In this document: positions 49,744 through 57,596 of the stretch, in pieces | Layout of the letters: each line of letters starts with the position of its first letter | Position numbering within the stretch: the first letter of the stretch is position 1 | Assembly (NCBI RefSeq): GCF_004348335.1 | Contig: NZ_SMJW01000014.1 | Span: 1-57,596, forward strand | Reading direction: 5' to 3' | Source: Actinomadura bangladeshensis | GTDB taxonomy: Bacteria > Actinomycetota > Actinomycetes > Streptosporangiales > Streptosporangiaceae | DNA length: 57,596 nt | The notes under the pieces: generated by a model | The model's database searches: none | Told to the model about the DNA's origin: nothing | The model's input: only the letters and a program-made list of their open reading frames with translations | Translations under genes and position numbers: made by a program

Positions 49744-50027
49744 TGGAGAGGGACTGGCCGCTCTACGAGGTGTTCGTCCGCGGCAAGCGGGGCCTGAACC
49801 ACGTGCACGTCGGCTCGCTGCGCGCCCCCGACGCTGAGATGGCGCTGCGCAACGCCCGCGACCTCTACACGCGGCGGAACGAGGGCGTCAGCATCTGGGT
49901 GGTGAGGTCGCAGGACATCACCGCGTCCAGCCCGGACGAGAAGGACCCCTTCTTCGCCCCGAGCGGCGACAAGGTCTACCGGCACCCGACGTTCTACGAC
50001 ATCCCCGAGAACGTCCCGCATATGTGA
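49743..50027 (+). CDS. paaB: phenylacetyl-CoA epoxidase subunit PaaB
   Basis: 94 residues, ATG overlapping the paaA stop (TGATG). WPLYEVFVRGKRGLNHVHVG, LRAPDAEMALRNARDLYTRR and VSIWVVRSQDI are hallmarks of PaaB. PaaB bridges two PaaAC heterotetramers in the epoxidase complex. Length is normal. Confidence 0.96.
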
Positions 50028-50035
50028 GGCTCCCG

Positions 50036-50923
50036 ATGCCGTCTGACTACCCGTCGTCCGACAACCCGTTCGAGGCGCTCTCCGAGGAGAGCGACGACGC
50101 CCGCTGGGCGTTCGGCACCGGCTTCGACGACCCGCTCGCCGGGATCGACCCGTCCGTCCCGGACGGCGTCGACCGCGGCGCGCTGGCCGCGTACTGCCTG
50201 ATGCTCGGCGACGACGCGCTCGTCATGTCGCACCGCCTCCAGGAGTGGTGCACGCACGCGCCCGAACTGGAGGAGGAGGTCGCGCTCGCCAACATCGCGC
50301 TCGACCTGCTCGGCCAGGCCCGGCTGCTGCTGGCCCGCGCCGGCGTCGCCGAGGACAAGGGCCGCGGCGAGGACGACCTCGCCTACTTCCGGGACGCGTC
50401 CGACTTCCGCAACGTCGGCCTGGCCGAGGTGGAGAACGGCGACTTCGCGCACTCGACCGTCCGGCTGCTGCTGTTCGCGACGTGGCGGCTGGCGCTGCTG
50501 GACCGCCTCACCACGTCACGCGACCCCGTCCTGGCCGCGATCGCCGCGAAGGGCGTCAAGGAGGTCGCCTACCACCGCGACCACGCCGCGCTGTGGACGG
50601 TCAGGCTCGGCGACGGCACCGACCTGTCCCACGAGCGCGCGCAGCTGGCGCTGGACGACCTGTGGCCGCATACCGGCGAGCTGTTCACCGCGCACGAGGT
50701 CGAGCGGCTGCTGGCCGACGCCGGTGTCGCCGTCGACCCGGCCGGCGTCCATGCGGAGTTCGACGCCGTCCTCGACGAGGTGCTGTCGAGGGCGACCCTT
50801 CGCCGCCCCGAGCCCGTCCCCGCGCACCTGGCCGGACGGGACGGTGCGCACTCGCCCGCGCTGGCCGGCCTCCTCACCGAGATGCAGAGCCTCGCCCGCG
50901 ACCATCCGGGGGCGGCATGGTGA
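50036..50923 (+). CDS. paaC: phenylacetyl-CoA epoxidase structural subunit PaaC
   Basis: 295 residues from ATG 50036 (GAGG six bases upstream). GTG 50024, overlapping the paaB stop, would add four residues. DDALVMSHRLQEWCTHAPEL, EEEVALANIALDLLGQARLL and KEVAYHRDHAALWTVRLGDG are PaaC signatures. The protein has a ferritin-like fold without a working diiron site and supports PaaA. Confidence 0.95.
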   Translation: MPSDYPSSDNPFEALSEESDDARWAFGTGFDDPLAGIDPSVPDGVDRGALAAYCLMLGDDALVMSHRLQEWCTHAPELEEEVALANIALDLLGQARLLLARAGVAEDKGRGEDDLAYFRDASDFRNVGLAEVENGDFAHSTVRLLLFATWRLALLDRLTTSRDPVLAAIAAKGVKEVAYHRDHAALWTVRLGDGTDLSHERAQLALDDLWPHTGELFTAHEVERLLADAGVAVDPAGVHAEFDAVLDEVLSRATLRRPEPVPAHLAGRDGAHSPALAGLLTEMQSLARDHPGAAW

Positions 50924-51405
50924 GCGCCCGGACGATCGCCGAGACCGTCACCGACCCCGAGCTGCCGATGCTCACGCTGGCCGAACTGGGCGTCCTGCGC
51001 GACGTCACGGAGGAGACCGGCCGCGTCGAGGTGACGATCACCCCGACCTACACCGGCTGCCCGGCCCTGGACACGATGCGCGCCGACCTGCGGCACAGGC
51101 TCGCCGACGCCGGGTACACCGACGTCCGGGTCCGCACGGTCCTGGACCCGCCGTGGACGACCGACTGGATCAGCGACGCGGGCCGCCGCAAGCTGCACGA
51201 GGCCGGGATAGCGCCGCCCGGCCCGGCACCCCGCCGCGCGCCCGGCCCGATCCCCCTCACGCTGGGCCCGACCCGGCGCGTCCGCTGCCCGCACTGCGGC
51301 TCCACCGAGACGGTCGAGCTGTCCCGGTTCGGCGCGACCGCCTGCAAGTCGCTGCGCCGCTGCGACGCCTGCCGCGAGCCGTTCGAGCACTTCAAGGAGA
51401 TCTGA
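50917..51405 (+). CDS. paaD: PaaD, iron-sulphur assembly factor of the epoxidase
   Basis: 162 residues from ATG 50917, overlapping paaC by seven bases. The N-terminal MIP18/DUF59 domain (TDPELPMLTLAELGVLRDV; TPTYTGCPALDTM with its Cys) and the C-terminal zinc-ribbon-like CPHCGS...CKSLRRCDACREPF are complete. PaaD is thought to mature the 2Fe-2S centre of the PaaE reductase. Confidence 0.95.
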   Translation: MVSARTIAETVTDPELPMLTLAELGVLRDVTEETGRVEVTITPTYTGCPALDTMRADLRHRLADAGYTDVRVRTVLDPPWTTDWISDAGRRKLHEAGIAPPGPAPRRAPGPIPLTLGPTRRVRCPHCGSTETVELSRFGATACKSLRRCDACREPFEHFKEI

Positions 51406-52497
51406 GTGACGCTCACCGAGGTCGCCCCGCGCCGCGCCGGGTTCCACGCGCTGCGCGTCGCGGGCGTCGAGCGGCTGTGCGACGACGCGGTCGCGGTCAC
51501 GTTCGACGTGCCGCCGGACCTGGCGGACGTCTACGCCTTCCGCCCCGGCCAGTTCCTCACGCTCCGCCGCACGATCGACGGGCGGGAGGAGCGCCGCTCC
51601 TACTCGATCTGCGCGCCCGCCGGGGCCGCGCCGCGCATCGGCGTGCGGGAGATCCCGGACGGCCTGTTCTCGTCCTGGCTGGTGCACGACGTGCGGCCGG
51701 GCGACGTCGTCGAGGTGCTGCCGCCGTCGGGCACGTTCACCCTGGACACGTTCACCCCGGGCACCGCGGCCGCGCACCACGTGCTCATCGCCGCCGGCTC
51801 GGGGATCACCCCGGTCATCTCCATCGCCGCGTCCGCGCTCGCCGACCCCGGCGCCCGCGTCACCGTCCTGTACGGGAACCGGCGCAGCGGCACGGTCATG
51901 TTCGCCGACGAGCTCGCCGACCTGAAGGACGCGCACCCCGACCGCTTCGAGCTCGTGCACGTCCTCTCCCAGGAACCGCGCGAGGCCGAGCTGTTCAGCG
52001 GGCGCCTCGACGCCGACCGGCTCCGCACGCTCCTGCCGCTCCTCGTCCCGGTCGCCGGCGTCGACCACTGGTGGCTGTGCGGCCCGTTCGGCATGGTCAC
52101 CGGCGCCCGCGACGTCCTGCGGGGATTCGGCGTGCCGCGCGACCGCGTCCACCAGGAGCTGTTCTTCGTGGACGAGGCCCCGCCCGAGCCGAACCGGAAG
52201 CAGTCGGCCCCCACCGGCCCGGCGTGCGAGGTCACCGTCATCCTGGACGGCCGCTCCACCACCCTCACCCAGCCGGAGGACGCGAGGATCCTGGACTCCG
52301 CCCAGCGCATCCGCCCCGACCTCCCCTTCGCCTGCAAGGGCGGTGTCTGCGGCACCTGCCGCGCCAGGGTCGTCGAGGGCGAAGCGGACATGCACCGCAA
52401 CTTCGCCCTCGACCCGGCCGAAGTCGACGCCGGCTACATCCTGACCTGCCAGTCGACCCCCGCCACCCCGCACGTCACCGTCGACTACGACTCCTGA
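51406..52497 (+). CDS. paaE: PaaE, NADPH-dependent reductase of the epoxidase
   Basis: 363 residues, GTG directly after the paaD stop. The FAD-binding barrel has RRSYSICAP, the NAD(P)H domain has LIAAGSGITPVISI and LCGPFGMV. The plant-type ferredoxin domain carries CKGGVCGTC plus the later Cys in ILTCQST. It passes electrons from NADPH to the PaaA diiron centre. Last gene of the operon. The ~106 bases after it show no convincing hairpin. Confidence 0.96.
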   Translation: MTLTEVAPRRAGFHALRVAGVERLCDDAVAVTFDVPPDLADVYAFRPGQFLTLRRTIDGREERRSYSICAPAGAAPRIGVREIPDGLFSSWLVHDVRPGDVVEVLPPSGTFTLDTFTPGTAAAHHVLIAAGSGITPVISIAASALADPGARVTVLYGNRRSGTVMFADELADLKDAHPDRFELVHVLSQEPREAELFSGRLDADRLRTLLPLLVPVAGVDHWWLCGPFGMVTGARDVLRGFGVPRDRVHQELFFVDEAPPEPNRKQSAPTGPACEVTVILDGRSTTLTQPEDARILDSAQRIRPDLPFACKGGVCGTCRARVVEGEADMHRNFALDPAEVDAGYILTCQSTPATPHVTVDYDS

Positions 52498-52603
52498 CGC
52501 GCAGGCCGCCGCTCATACCGGCCGGATCCGGCAGAACCCTGCGCCGACCTGGCATGACGGTGCATCCTTGGACGTTCACGTGACCCGTGGAGGAGCTTCC
52601 CCG

Positions 52604-53311
52604 ATGCCCATCAGCCTGGACAAGGTGCAGTCGACCGCGCCCGGCCTCGTCAGCCTCTACAAGGCCGCCAAGGTCAACCTGGAGAAGCGCGGGCTCGGCG
52701 GGCAGCGCGCCGCCGTCTACCTCGTCCTGGACCGGTCGGGGTCGATGCGCCGCTACTACAAGGACGGCACCGTCCAGCACCTGGCCGAGCAGGCGCTCGC
52801 GCTCGCCGCGCACCTGGACGACGACGGCGTCGTCCCCGTCGTGTTCTTCGACAAGATCGCGCACCCGGCGGTGGAGGTGGGCCTCACCCGGTACCAGGGC
52901 CGGATCAACGAGGAGCACGACCGGCTCGGGCACATGGGGACGACGAACTACGCCGCCGCGATGCAGGCGGTCATCGACCACTACCGGGCCACCGCGCCCG
53001 CCGCCCCCGCGTTCGTCATCTTCCAGACGGACGGGTCGCCCGACTCCCGGACGGCCGCCCAGAAGACCCTCTGCGACGCGTCCACACTCCCGATCTTCTG
53101 GCAGTTCGTCGGGTTCGGCGACGACGAGTTCAGATTCCTCCGCAAGCTGGACGACCTGCCCGTCCCGCGCAAGCGCGCGATCGACAACGCCGACTTCTTC
53201 CCGGCCGGTCCGGAGCCGAAGGCCATCGCCGACGACGACCTCTACGCGCGGCTGATGAACGAGTTCCCGTCGTGGCTCACCGAGGCCCGCGCCGCCGGCA
53301 TCCTCCGCTGA
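52604..53311 (+). CDS. VWA-domain protein (TerF/TerY-like)
   Basis: 235 residues from ATG 52604, with AGGAG nine bases upstream. The N-terminal helix (SLDKVQSTAPGLVSLYKAAK) precedes a von Willebrand A domain with the MIDAS motif DRSGSMRRYY, Thr in GTTNYAAAM and Asp in QTDGSPDS. It matches the vWA-TerF-like proteins of the actinomycete Ter stress systems. A TerB remnant elsewhere in this window (11.6 kb) is not linked to it. The function is unknown beyond metal-dependent protein binding. Confidence 0.85.
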   Translation: MPISLDKVQSTAPGLVSLYKAAKVNLEKRGLGGQRAAVYLVLDRSGSMRRYYKDGTVQHLAEQALALAAHLDDDGVVPVVFFDKIAHPAVEVGLTRYQGRINEEHDRLGHMGTTNYAAAMQAVIDHYRATAPAAPAFVIFQTDGSPDSRTAAQKTLCDASTLPIFWQFVGFGDDEFRFLRKLDDLPVPRKRAIDNADFFPAGPEPKAIADDDLYARLMNEFPSWLTEARAAGILR

Positions 53312-53350
53312 GTCGGCCGCACGGCACGGGCCCGGGGTACGGGCAGGGGG

Positions 53351-54865
53351 CTACTCGGGCGCGCAGACCAGGTCGCGGACGGGAAGCCGGCCGGTCAGCA
53401 GGTAGTCGTTGACGGTGTCCGCCACGCACCTGTTCGGGTAGCCGCGCTGGTAGGGGGCGTGGACGTCGGCGTCCAGGGTGATCATCCGGCTGCCGGGCAG
53501 CATCCGGTGCGCCACCTCGTTGCGCTCGTAGATCGTCCGGGTGTCGCCGGTCGCCGCCACCATCAGCGCGGGGAGCGGGCCGACGGCCCGCACCGGCGGC
53601 TCGGCGGGTCGGACCGGCCAGGACGCGCACGGGCCGATGTTGTAGCTCACCGGCCCGAACACGGGGGCGGCACGGCGGGTGCGCTGGACGTCGCGCCAGT
53701 AGCCCGCCGGGTCGCGGGGAGCGGCCCCGTCACCGCAGACGATCGCGGCCTGGCCGCTGCCGTACCGTCCCTCCACCCCCGTCAGCAGGAAGGCGAGCTG
53801 CTCGTCCAGTTCCGGGGTCGGCCGCGCGGGACGGCCCGCCGCCGCGGCGGCCAGGACGCGGACCGACGCGGCGAGGGTCGCACGCGCCGCGTCCTCGTCG
53901 GTGTCGATGCCGGTGAACAGCACGAGGGGCACCATCGTGTCGTCGAGCCGGTACCGCCCGACCGCCAGGGGCGTGCGGGCGGACGCCTTGAGGATCCGGT
54001 GCACGGTCCGAATCACCTCGTCGCGAGTGCCGCCGAGACCGTACTCGGCATCGCGCCGCGCCGCCCACGCCGCCCAGTCGCCGAGGACCCGCTCGTTCGC
54101 GCCCTCAACACCCGCGAGCAGGCGCGGGCCCCAGCTGAACAGGTCCTGGGAGCTGTCCAGGAGAACCCGGTCGAGGCGGCCGGGGAACATCGACGCGTAG
54201 ACCTGCCCCAGGTAGGTGCCATAGGACGCTCCGTTGTAGGACACCTTCCGCTCGCCGAGCGCGCCCCGGACCACGTCCATGTCGCGGGCGATGTTGCGGG
54301 TGCTGATGTGCTGCAGGAGGTCGCGGTCGGTCCGCGCGCACCGGGCCGCCAGGTCCTTGGCGAACGCGACGGCACGGTCATAGGAGCGGTGCGTCAGCCC
54401 GGCCCCTTTGATCCAGGTGCCTGCGGGCCAGCCGCAGTCGACCGGGGCGCTGCGGCCGAGGCCGCGCGGGTCCATCGCGACGAGGTCGTAGCGCGGGCCG
54501 GCCGCGCCCATGATGCCGCGCATGTACGGCGGCATGTCCAGGGCGGGGCCGGGACCGCCGCCGTTGAGGAGCATCGTCCCGATCCGGGGACCGGACGCCG
54601 CGAGGCGGGAGATCGCGACGGTGATCGTGCGGCCGTCCGGGCGGCTGTAGTCAAGCGGAACGGTCACGTCCGCGCACCGCGCGCCTGCCTTGTCGAGTTC
54701 CGCGCCGATGGCGTCGTCCGGGCCGAGCGTGCACGGCTTCCAGTGGAGCCGCTGCTGGTAGAAGCGGTGGAGCGGGTCCGGGGCCGCGGCGGCCGGGGCG
54801 ACCGCCGTCAGGGCCAGCGCCGCGACCGCCGCCGCGGCGGCCGACGTCCAGCGGATCATCCTCAT
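53351..54865 (-). CDS. secreted alpha/beta hydrolase, TAP/SlpD-like tripeptidyl aminopeptidase
   Basis: 504 residues. ATG 54865 overlaps the serine-hydrolase stop (ATGA), with a second ATG two codons in. A signal peptide (about 1-28) precedes the hydrolase core: oxyanion loop LLNGGGPGPALD, nucleophile elbow YNGASYGTYLG (GxSxG), catalytic Asp/His expected in the TAP C-terminal domain (ALMVAATGDTRTIYERNEVA; DADVHAPYQRGYPN). Streptomyces relatives remove tripeptides from secreted proteins. It is co-translated with the upstream serine hydrolase, suggesting joint secretion. Confidence 0.9.
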   Translation of the reverse strand: MRMIRWTSAAAAAVAALALTAVAPAAAAPDPLHRFYQQRLHWKPCTLGPDDAIGAELDKAGARCADVTVPLDYSRPDGRTITVAISRLAASGPRIGTMLLNGGGPGPALDMPPYMRGIMGAAGPRYDLVAMDPRGLGRSAPVDCGWPAGTWIKGAGLTHRSYDRAVAFAKDLAARCARTDRDLLQHISTRNIARDMDVVRGALGERKVSYNGASYGTYLGQVYASMFPGRLDRVLLDSSQDLFSWGPRLLAGVEGANERVLGDWAAWAARRDAEYGLGGTRDEVIRTVHRILKASARTPLAVGRYRLDDTMVPLVLFTGIDTDEDAARATLAASVRVLAAAAAGRPARPTPELDEQLAFLLTGVEGRYGSGQAAIVCGDGAAPRDPAGYWRDVQRTRRAAPVFGPVSYNIGPCASWPVRPAEPPVRAVGPLPALMVAATGDTRTIYERNEVAHRMLPGSRMITLDADVHAPYQRGYPNRCVADTVNDYLLTGRLPVRDLVCAPE

Positions 54866-56025
54866 CGCTCCACCTCGCAGAGGGCGGCCTGGACGATGTC
54901 CAGTTCGTCGTTCCACGCCTCCAACGTGGGCGCGTTCTCGTTGAGCATCACGGTGACGCGGCGGCCGGACGGCCCCACACCGGCGAACGTGGTGAACCCG
55001 TCGATGCCGCCCGCGTGCCCCCACCACGCGCCACCGCAGCGCAGCGGCGTCCGGATGAGGCCGAGGCCGTAGTACGCGCCCTCCCACACGCGGTCGGGGT
55101 CGGCGCGGACGGTCCGCCGCATCTCCGCGAGCATCGCCGGGGGCAGCAGCCGTCCGCCCAGCAGGGCGCCGAAGAAGGCGTTCACGTCACGCGGGCTGGA
55201 GACCAGCGCGCCGCCCGCCCACGCGACCGTCGTGTTGAACGCGGTGTAGTCGGTGTACGAACCGTCCTCGCCGCGGACGTAGCCGTGCGGGTGCGGTCCC
55301 CGGATGCGGATCTCGTCGCCCGGCCAGTAGGTGTCGCGGAGCCGCAGCGGCGTGATGAAGCGCCGGTCGACCTCGTCCTCCAGCGTGCGCCCGGTGACCT
55401 TCTCCACGATGAGCCCGGCGATGATGTAGTTGGTGGTCGAGTAGTGCCAGTCACCTTCCGGCGGCGCCAGGGTCAGCGCGCGGGCCACCAGTTCCTCCGG
55501 CTCGAAGTGGCGGAAGCGGAACTCGTCGGTGCCGTCGAAGGTGTCCATGTGGTCGGGCAGGCCGCTGGTGTGCCGCAGCAGGCTGCGCACGGTGATCGTC
55601 CGCCCGTCGTAGCCGTTCCGATCGAGCAGGCCGGGCAGGTAGCGCTCGACCGGGGCGTCCAGCGAGATCCGGCGCTCGGCGGCGAGCGCGAGCACGGTCG
55701 TCGCCGTGAACGTCTTGGTGATGCTGGCGATGCGGGTCCGCAGGCCGGCGCGCATGGGCCGGTGCGTCCGCCGGTCGGCGACGCCGCTCGCCGCCGTCCA
55801 CGCGCCGCAGCGGGGATCGTCGATCCGGACGGCCGCGCCGGTGAGGCGGTGCACACCCGTCATGCGCTCCAGCGCGGCGCGCGTCGCATCGTGGTCACCG
55901 CAGCGGGGGGCGGCGTCGGCCCGGGAGGGCACCGCCCCGACGGCGGCGGCCGAGGCCGCCGCGACCAGCACAACGGTGACCCGTCCAGCGGTCTGTCTCG
56001 TCCCACTCTGTCTCGTACCGTTCAT
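54862..56025 (-). CDS. secreted serine hydrolase, class C beta-lactamase / DD-peptidase family
   Basis: 387 residues from ATG 56025, with a signal peptide of about 38 residues. The active-site Ser101 and Lys104 lie in IASITKTFTATT. The second motif (normally YxN) reads YSTTNY, and the third is HAGG in WWGHAGGIDGF. The family includes the R61 DD-peptidase, esterases and D-aminopeptidases. The substrate is probably a D-amino-acid peptide or ester, but is not determined. The 244 bases upstream (56026-56269) hold only the divergent promoter region towards the GMC oxidoreductase, with no clear signal. Confidence 0.9.
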   Translation of the reverse strand: MNGTRQSGTRQTAGRVTVVLVAAASAAAVGAVPSRADAAPRCGDHDATRAALERMTGVHRLTGAAVRIDDPRCGAWTAASGVADRRTHRPMRAGLRTRIASITKTFTATTVLALAAERRISLDAPVERYLPGLLDRNGYDGRTITVRSLLRHTSGLPDHMDTFDGTDEFRFRHFEPEELVARALTLAPPEGDWHYSTTNYIIAGLIVEKVTGRTLEDEVDRRFITPLRLRDTYWPGDEIRIRGPHPHGYVRGEDGSYTDYTAFNTTVAWAGGALVSSPRDVNAFFGALLGGRLLPPAMLAEMRRTVRADPDRVWEGAYYGLGLIRTPLRCGGAWWGHAGGIDGFTTFAGVGPSGRRVTVMLNENAPTLEAWNDELDIVQAALCEVER

Positions 56026-56269
56026 GCCCTCCGACGCTAAGCAGGCGGGCCCGGCGGCGCATTGGGGCGATCACCCGGAGCCGTGGTGGAGCAGACCCCC
56101 GGCGTCCCGTGCGGGTTCCGGTCATCGGGACAGGGGTTGGCCGGGCGTTCCCGGCCGCTTACGATCGCCGCACCCATTCCCGCCTGCACGGCGGTGCCGA
56201 TCGGGCCAGGCGCGGGCCCTCGACTGGGGTCGTTCGCGCGTGCGCGGGCGCCGCTGCGAGAGGAAGACC

Positions 56270-57577
56270 ATGGACCAGACCGCTGACTACGTCGTGGTGG
56301 GGGCCGGGAGCGCGGGATGCGTGCTGGCGCGGCGACTGGCCGATTCGGGGGCCGGCGTCGTCCTGGTGGAGGCGGGCGGACCGGACCGGACGCCGCTGGT
56401 CCGCAAGCCGGGTCTGATCGCCGTCTTCCACAACGTCCCGCAACTGAAGAAGAAGCTGGACTGGGGCTTCTACTCCGCCCCGCAGAAGCACGCGCTGGAC
56501 CGGAAGATCCCGCAGACGCGCGGGAAGGTCCTCGGCGGCTCCGGGTCGATCAACGGGATGCTGTTCGTGCGGGGGCACCGCAAGAACTACGACGACTGGG
56601 CCGCGGACGGCTGCGACGGCTGGGGCTACGACGACGTCCTCGCCAGCTACAAGCGCATGGAGAACTGGGAGGACGGCGCCAGTGAGCTGCGCGGCGCCGG
56701 CGGCCCGATCCAGGTGACCCGGCAGCGCGACCTGACGCCCGCCTCGGAGGCGTTCATCGAGGCGCTGATCGGGACGGCCGGGGTGAAGCGCAACGACGAC
56801 TACAACGGCGCGGAGCAGGAGGGCGCCGGCATCTTCCAGCAGAGCGTCGACAAGGGCCTGCGCTACAGCTCGTCCGTGGGCTACCTGGACGACCACGGCC
56901 TCGCGAACCTGACCGTGCTGACCGGCGCCACCGTCGGCCGCGTCGTGATCGACAAGGGCCGCGCGACCGGCGTCGAGGTCGTCACGAAGAAGGGGCGCGG
57001 GACGATCCGGGCCACCAAGGAAGTGGTGCTGGCGGCGGGTGCGTTCGGTTCGCCGCAACTGCTGATGCTGTCCGGTGTCGGCCCCGCCGCGCATCTGCGG
57101 GAGCACGGCATCGAGGTGCACGCCGACCTCCCCGTCGGCGACAACCTGCACGACCACATGTTCGTGCCGATGACGTTCATCATGGACACGGCCCGCCACA
57201 AGGGCACCGCGCCCTACTTCGGGCGGGGCGTCGCCAAGGAGTGGACCAAGGGCGGGACGTGGGTGGCCCGCAGCGTGTTCGAGGCGGTCGGGTTCGTCCG
57301 CACCGGGCAGGCCGGCGACATCCCCGACCTGCAGATCCACGCGCTGCCGTGGTCGTACCCGTTCCCGAACCAGGACGCCCCGGTGCGCCACAAGGTCGAC
57401 AAGCGGCCCGCGCTGACGATCATGCCGACGCTGATCTACCCGAAGAGCCGCGGCACGGTCCGGCTGGGGTCGGCGGACCCGTCCGCCGCGCCGGTGATCG
57501 ACCCCGGCTACCTGTCGGAGCCCGACGACGCCCGGCTGCTGCTGGACGGCATCGACCTCGTCCGCGAGGTCATGGCG
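56270..57577 (+). CDS. GMC family FAD oxidoreductase (choline dehydrogenase-like), 3' end missing
   Basis: ATG 56270, with GAGAGGAAG upstream. About 436 genuine codons are visible before the sequence runs into adapter. The N-terminal FAD motif YVVVGAGSAGCVLARRLADS, GMC signature 1 RGKVLGGSGSINGMLFVRGH and signature 2 GAFGSPQLLMLSGVGPA are present. The C-terminal catalytic His/Asn region is beyond the end. Family members oxidise alcohols (choline, aliphatic or polyethylene-glycol-type). The substrate cannot be told. The last residues read after 57577 are an artefact. Confidence 0.9.
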
Positions 57578-57596
57578 CTGTCTCTAATACACATCT
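57578..57596. other. Tn5/Nextera mosaic-end adapter sequence at contig end
   Basis: The final 19 bases read CTGTCTCTAATACACATCT, matching the transposase mosaic-end adapter CTGTCTCTTATACACATCT at 18 of 19 positions. Local composition drops sharply from the surrounding ~70% GC. It is almost certainly library-preparation sequence left at the end of an assembled contig, not genome. Confidence 0.92.

Noticed and set aside
52498-52603. Possible terminator after paaE around the CCGGCCGGATCCGG stretch
   Set aside because: Short GC palindromes arise by chance here; no stable stem of useful length was found.

Overview
The window reads as chromosomal DNA of a high-GC actinomycete. GC is very high with a strong G/C bias at third codon positions, GTG and TTG starts are frequent, start/stop overlaps of 1 to 4 bases are common, and the gene families are typical of actinomycetes (NDMA-dependent alcohol dehydrogenase, PF04672-type methyltransferase, SigE-type ECF sigma factor, PaaZ-PaaABCDE order). 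A Thermomonosporaceae/Actinomadura-like source is my guess, not a demonstrated assignment. The last 19 bases match the Tn5/Nextera mosaic end with one mismatch, so the right edge is probably a contig end carrying adapter sequence.

Region 1 (1-11459) is part of a contractile injection system (CIS) cluster. A leftward unit carries a DUF4157 protein, sheath, inner tube, tail-assembly protein, DUF6760 protein and a proline-rich protein cut by the window edge. A rightward gene encodes a membrane-anchored, CisA-like protein. A second leftward unit carries a crystallin-fold (I36-like) membrane protein, an orphan LuxR regulator, the Cis16/DUF4255 cap protein and the Cis15 AAA+ ATPase. Spike, second tube, LysM and baseplate genes must lie beyond the left edge, if present. 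Region 11460-11870 holds gene debris (a TerB remnant and a frameshifted membrane-protein fragment).

Region 2 (12-29 kb) has a cation diffusion facilitator, then an aromatic or amide compound locus. An aldehyde dehydrogenase with an altered catalytic motif is divergent from an IclR regulator. These are followed by a five-gene Liv-type ABC importer, an amidase, a benzyl-alcohol-type dehydrogenase and a benzaldehyde-type dehydrogenase in one tightly spaced operon. A conserved GTTCGAA-N5-GGAAC operator stands before both IclR and the importer. Then come an AlkZ-like protein, a PAP2 protein, a pair of DUF3558-like cell-surface proteins and an NDMA-dependent alcohol dehydrogenase.

Region 3 (29-41 kb) holds a rhamnogalacturonan lyase overlapping an ECF sigma gene behind a LacI-type palindrome, prfC, a MerR regulator with a ClC channel, a decayed copper/DyP-peroxidase locus with a BlaI/CopY-type operator, a second MerR with its own 19-bp-spacer promoter, YnfA, an SDR and an acyl-CoA ligase. 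Two copies (63/64 identical, opposite orientation) of a 64-bp palindrome lie at 24479 and 32007.

Region 4 (41-52.5 kb) is catabolic: a methyltransferase, an Lrp regulator divergent from branched-chain 2-oxoacid dehydrogenase E1alpha/E1beta/E2 with 20-bp-phased repeats between them, then a TetR (PaaR-like) regulator divergent from paaZABCDE of the phenylacetyl-CoA epoxidase pathway, with a palindromic operator. Region 5 (52.6-57.6 kb) has a VWA protein, a secreted TAP-like hydrolase coupled to a secreted serine hydrolase, and a GMC oxidoreductase cut by the contig end. No tRNA, rRNA, CRISPR array or intact insertion sequence was seen.
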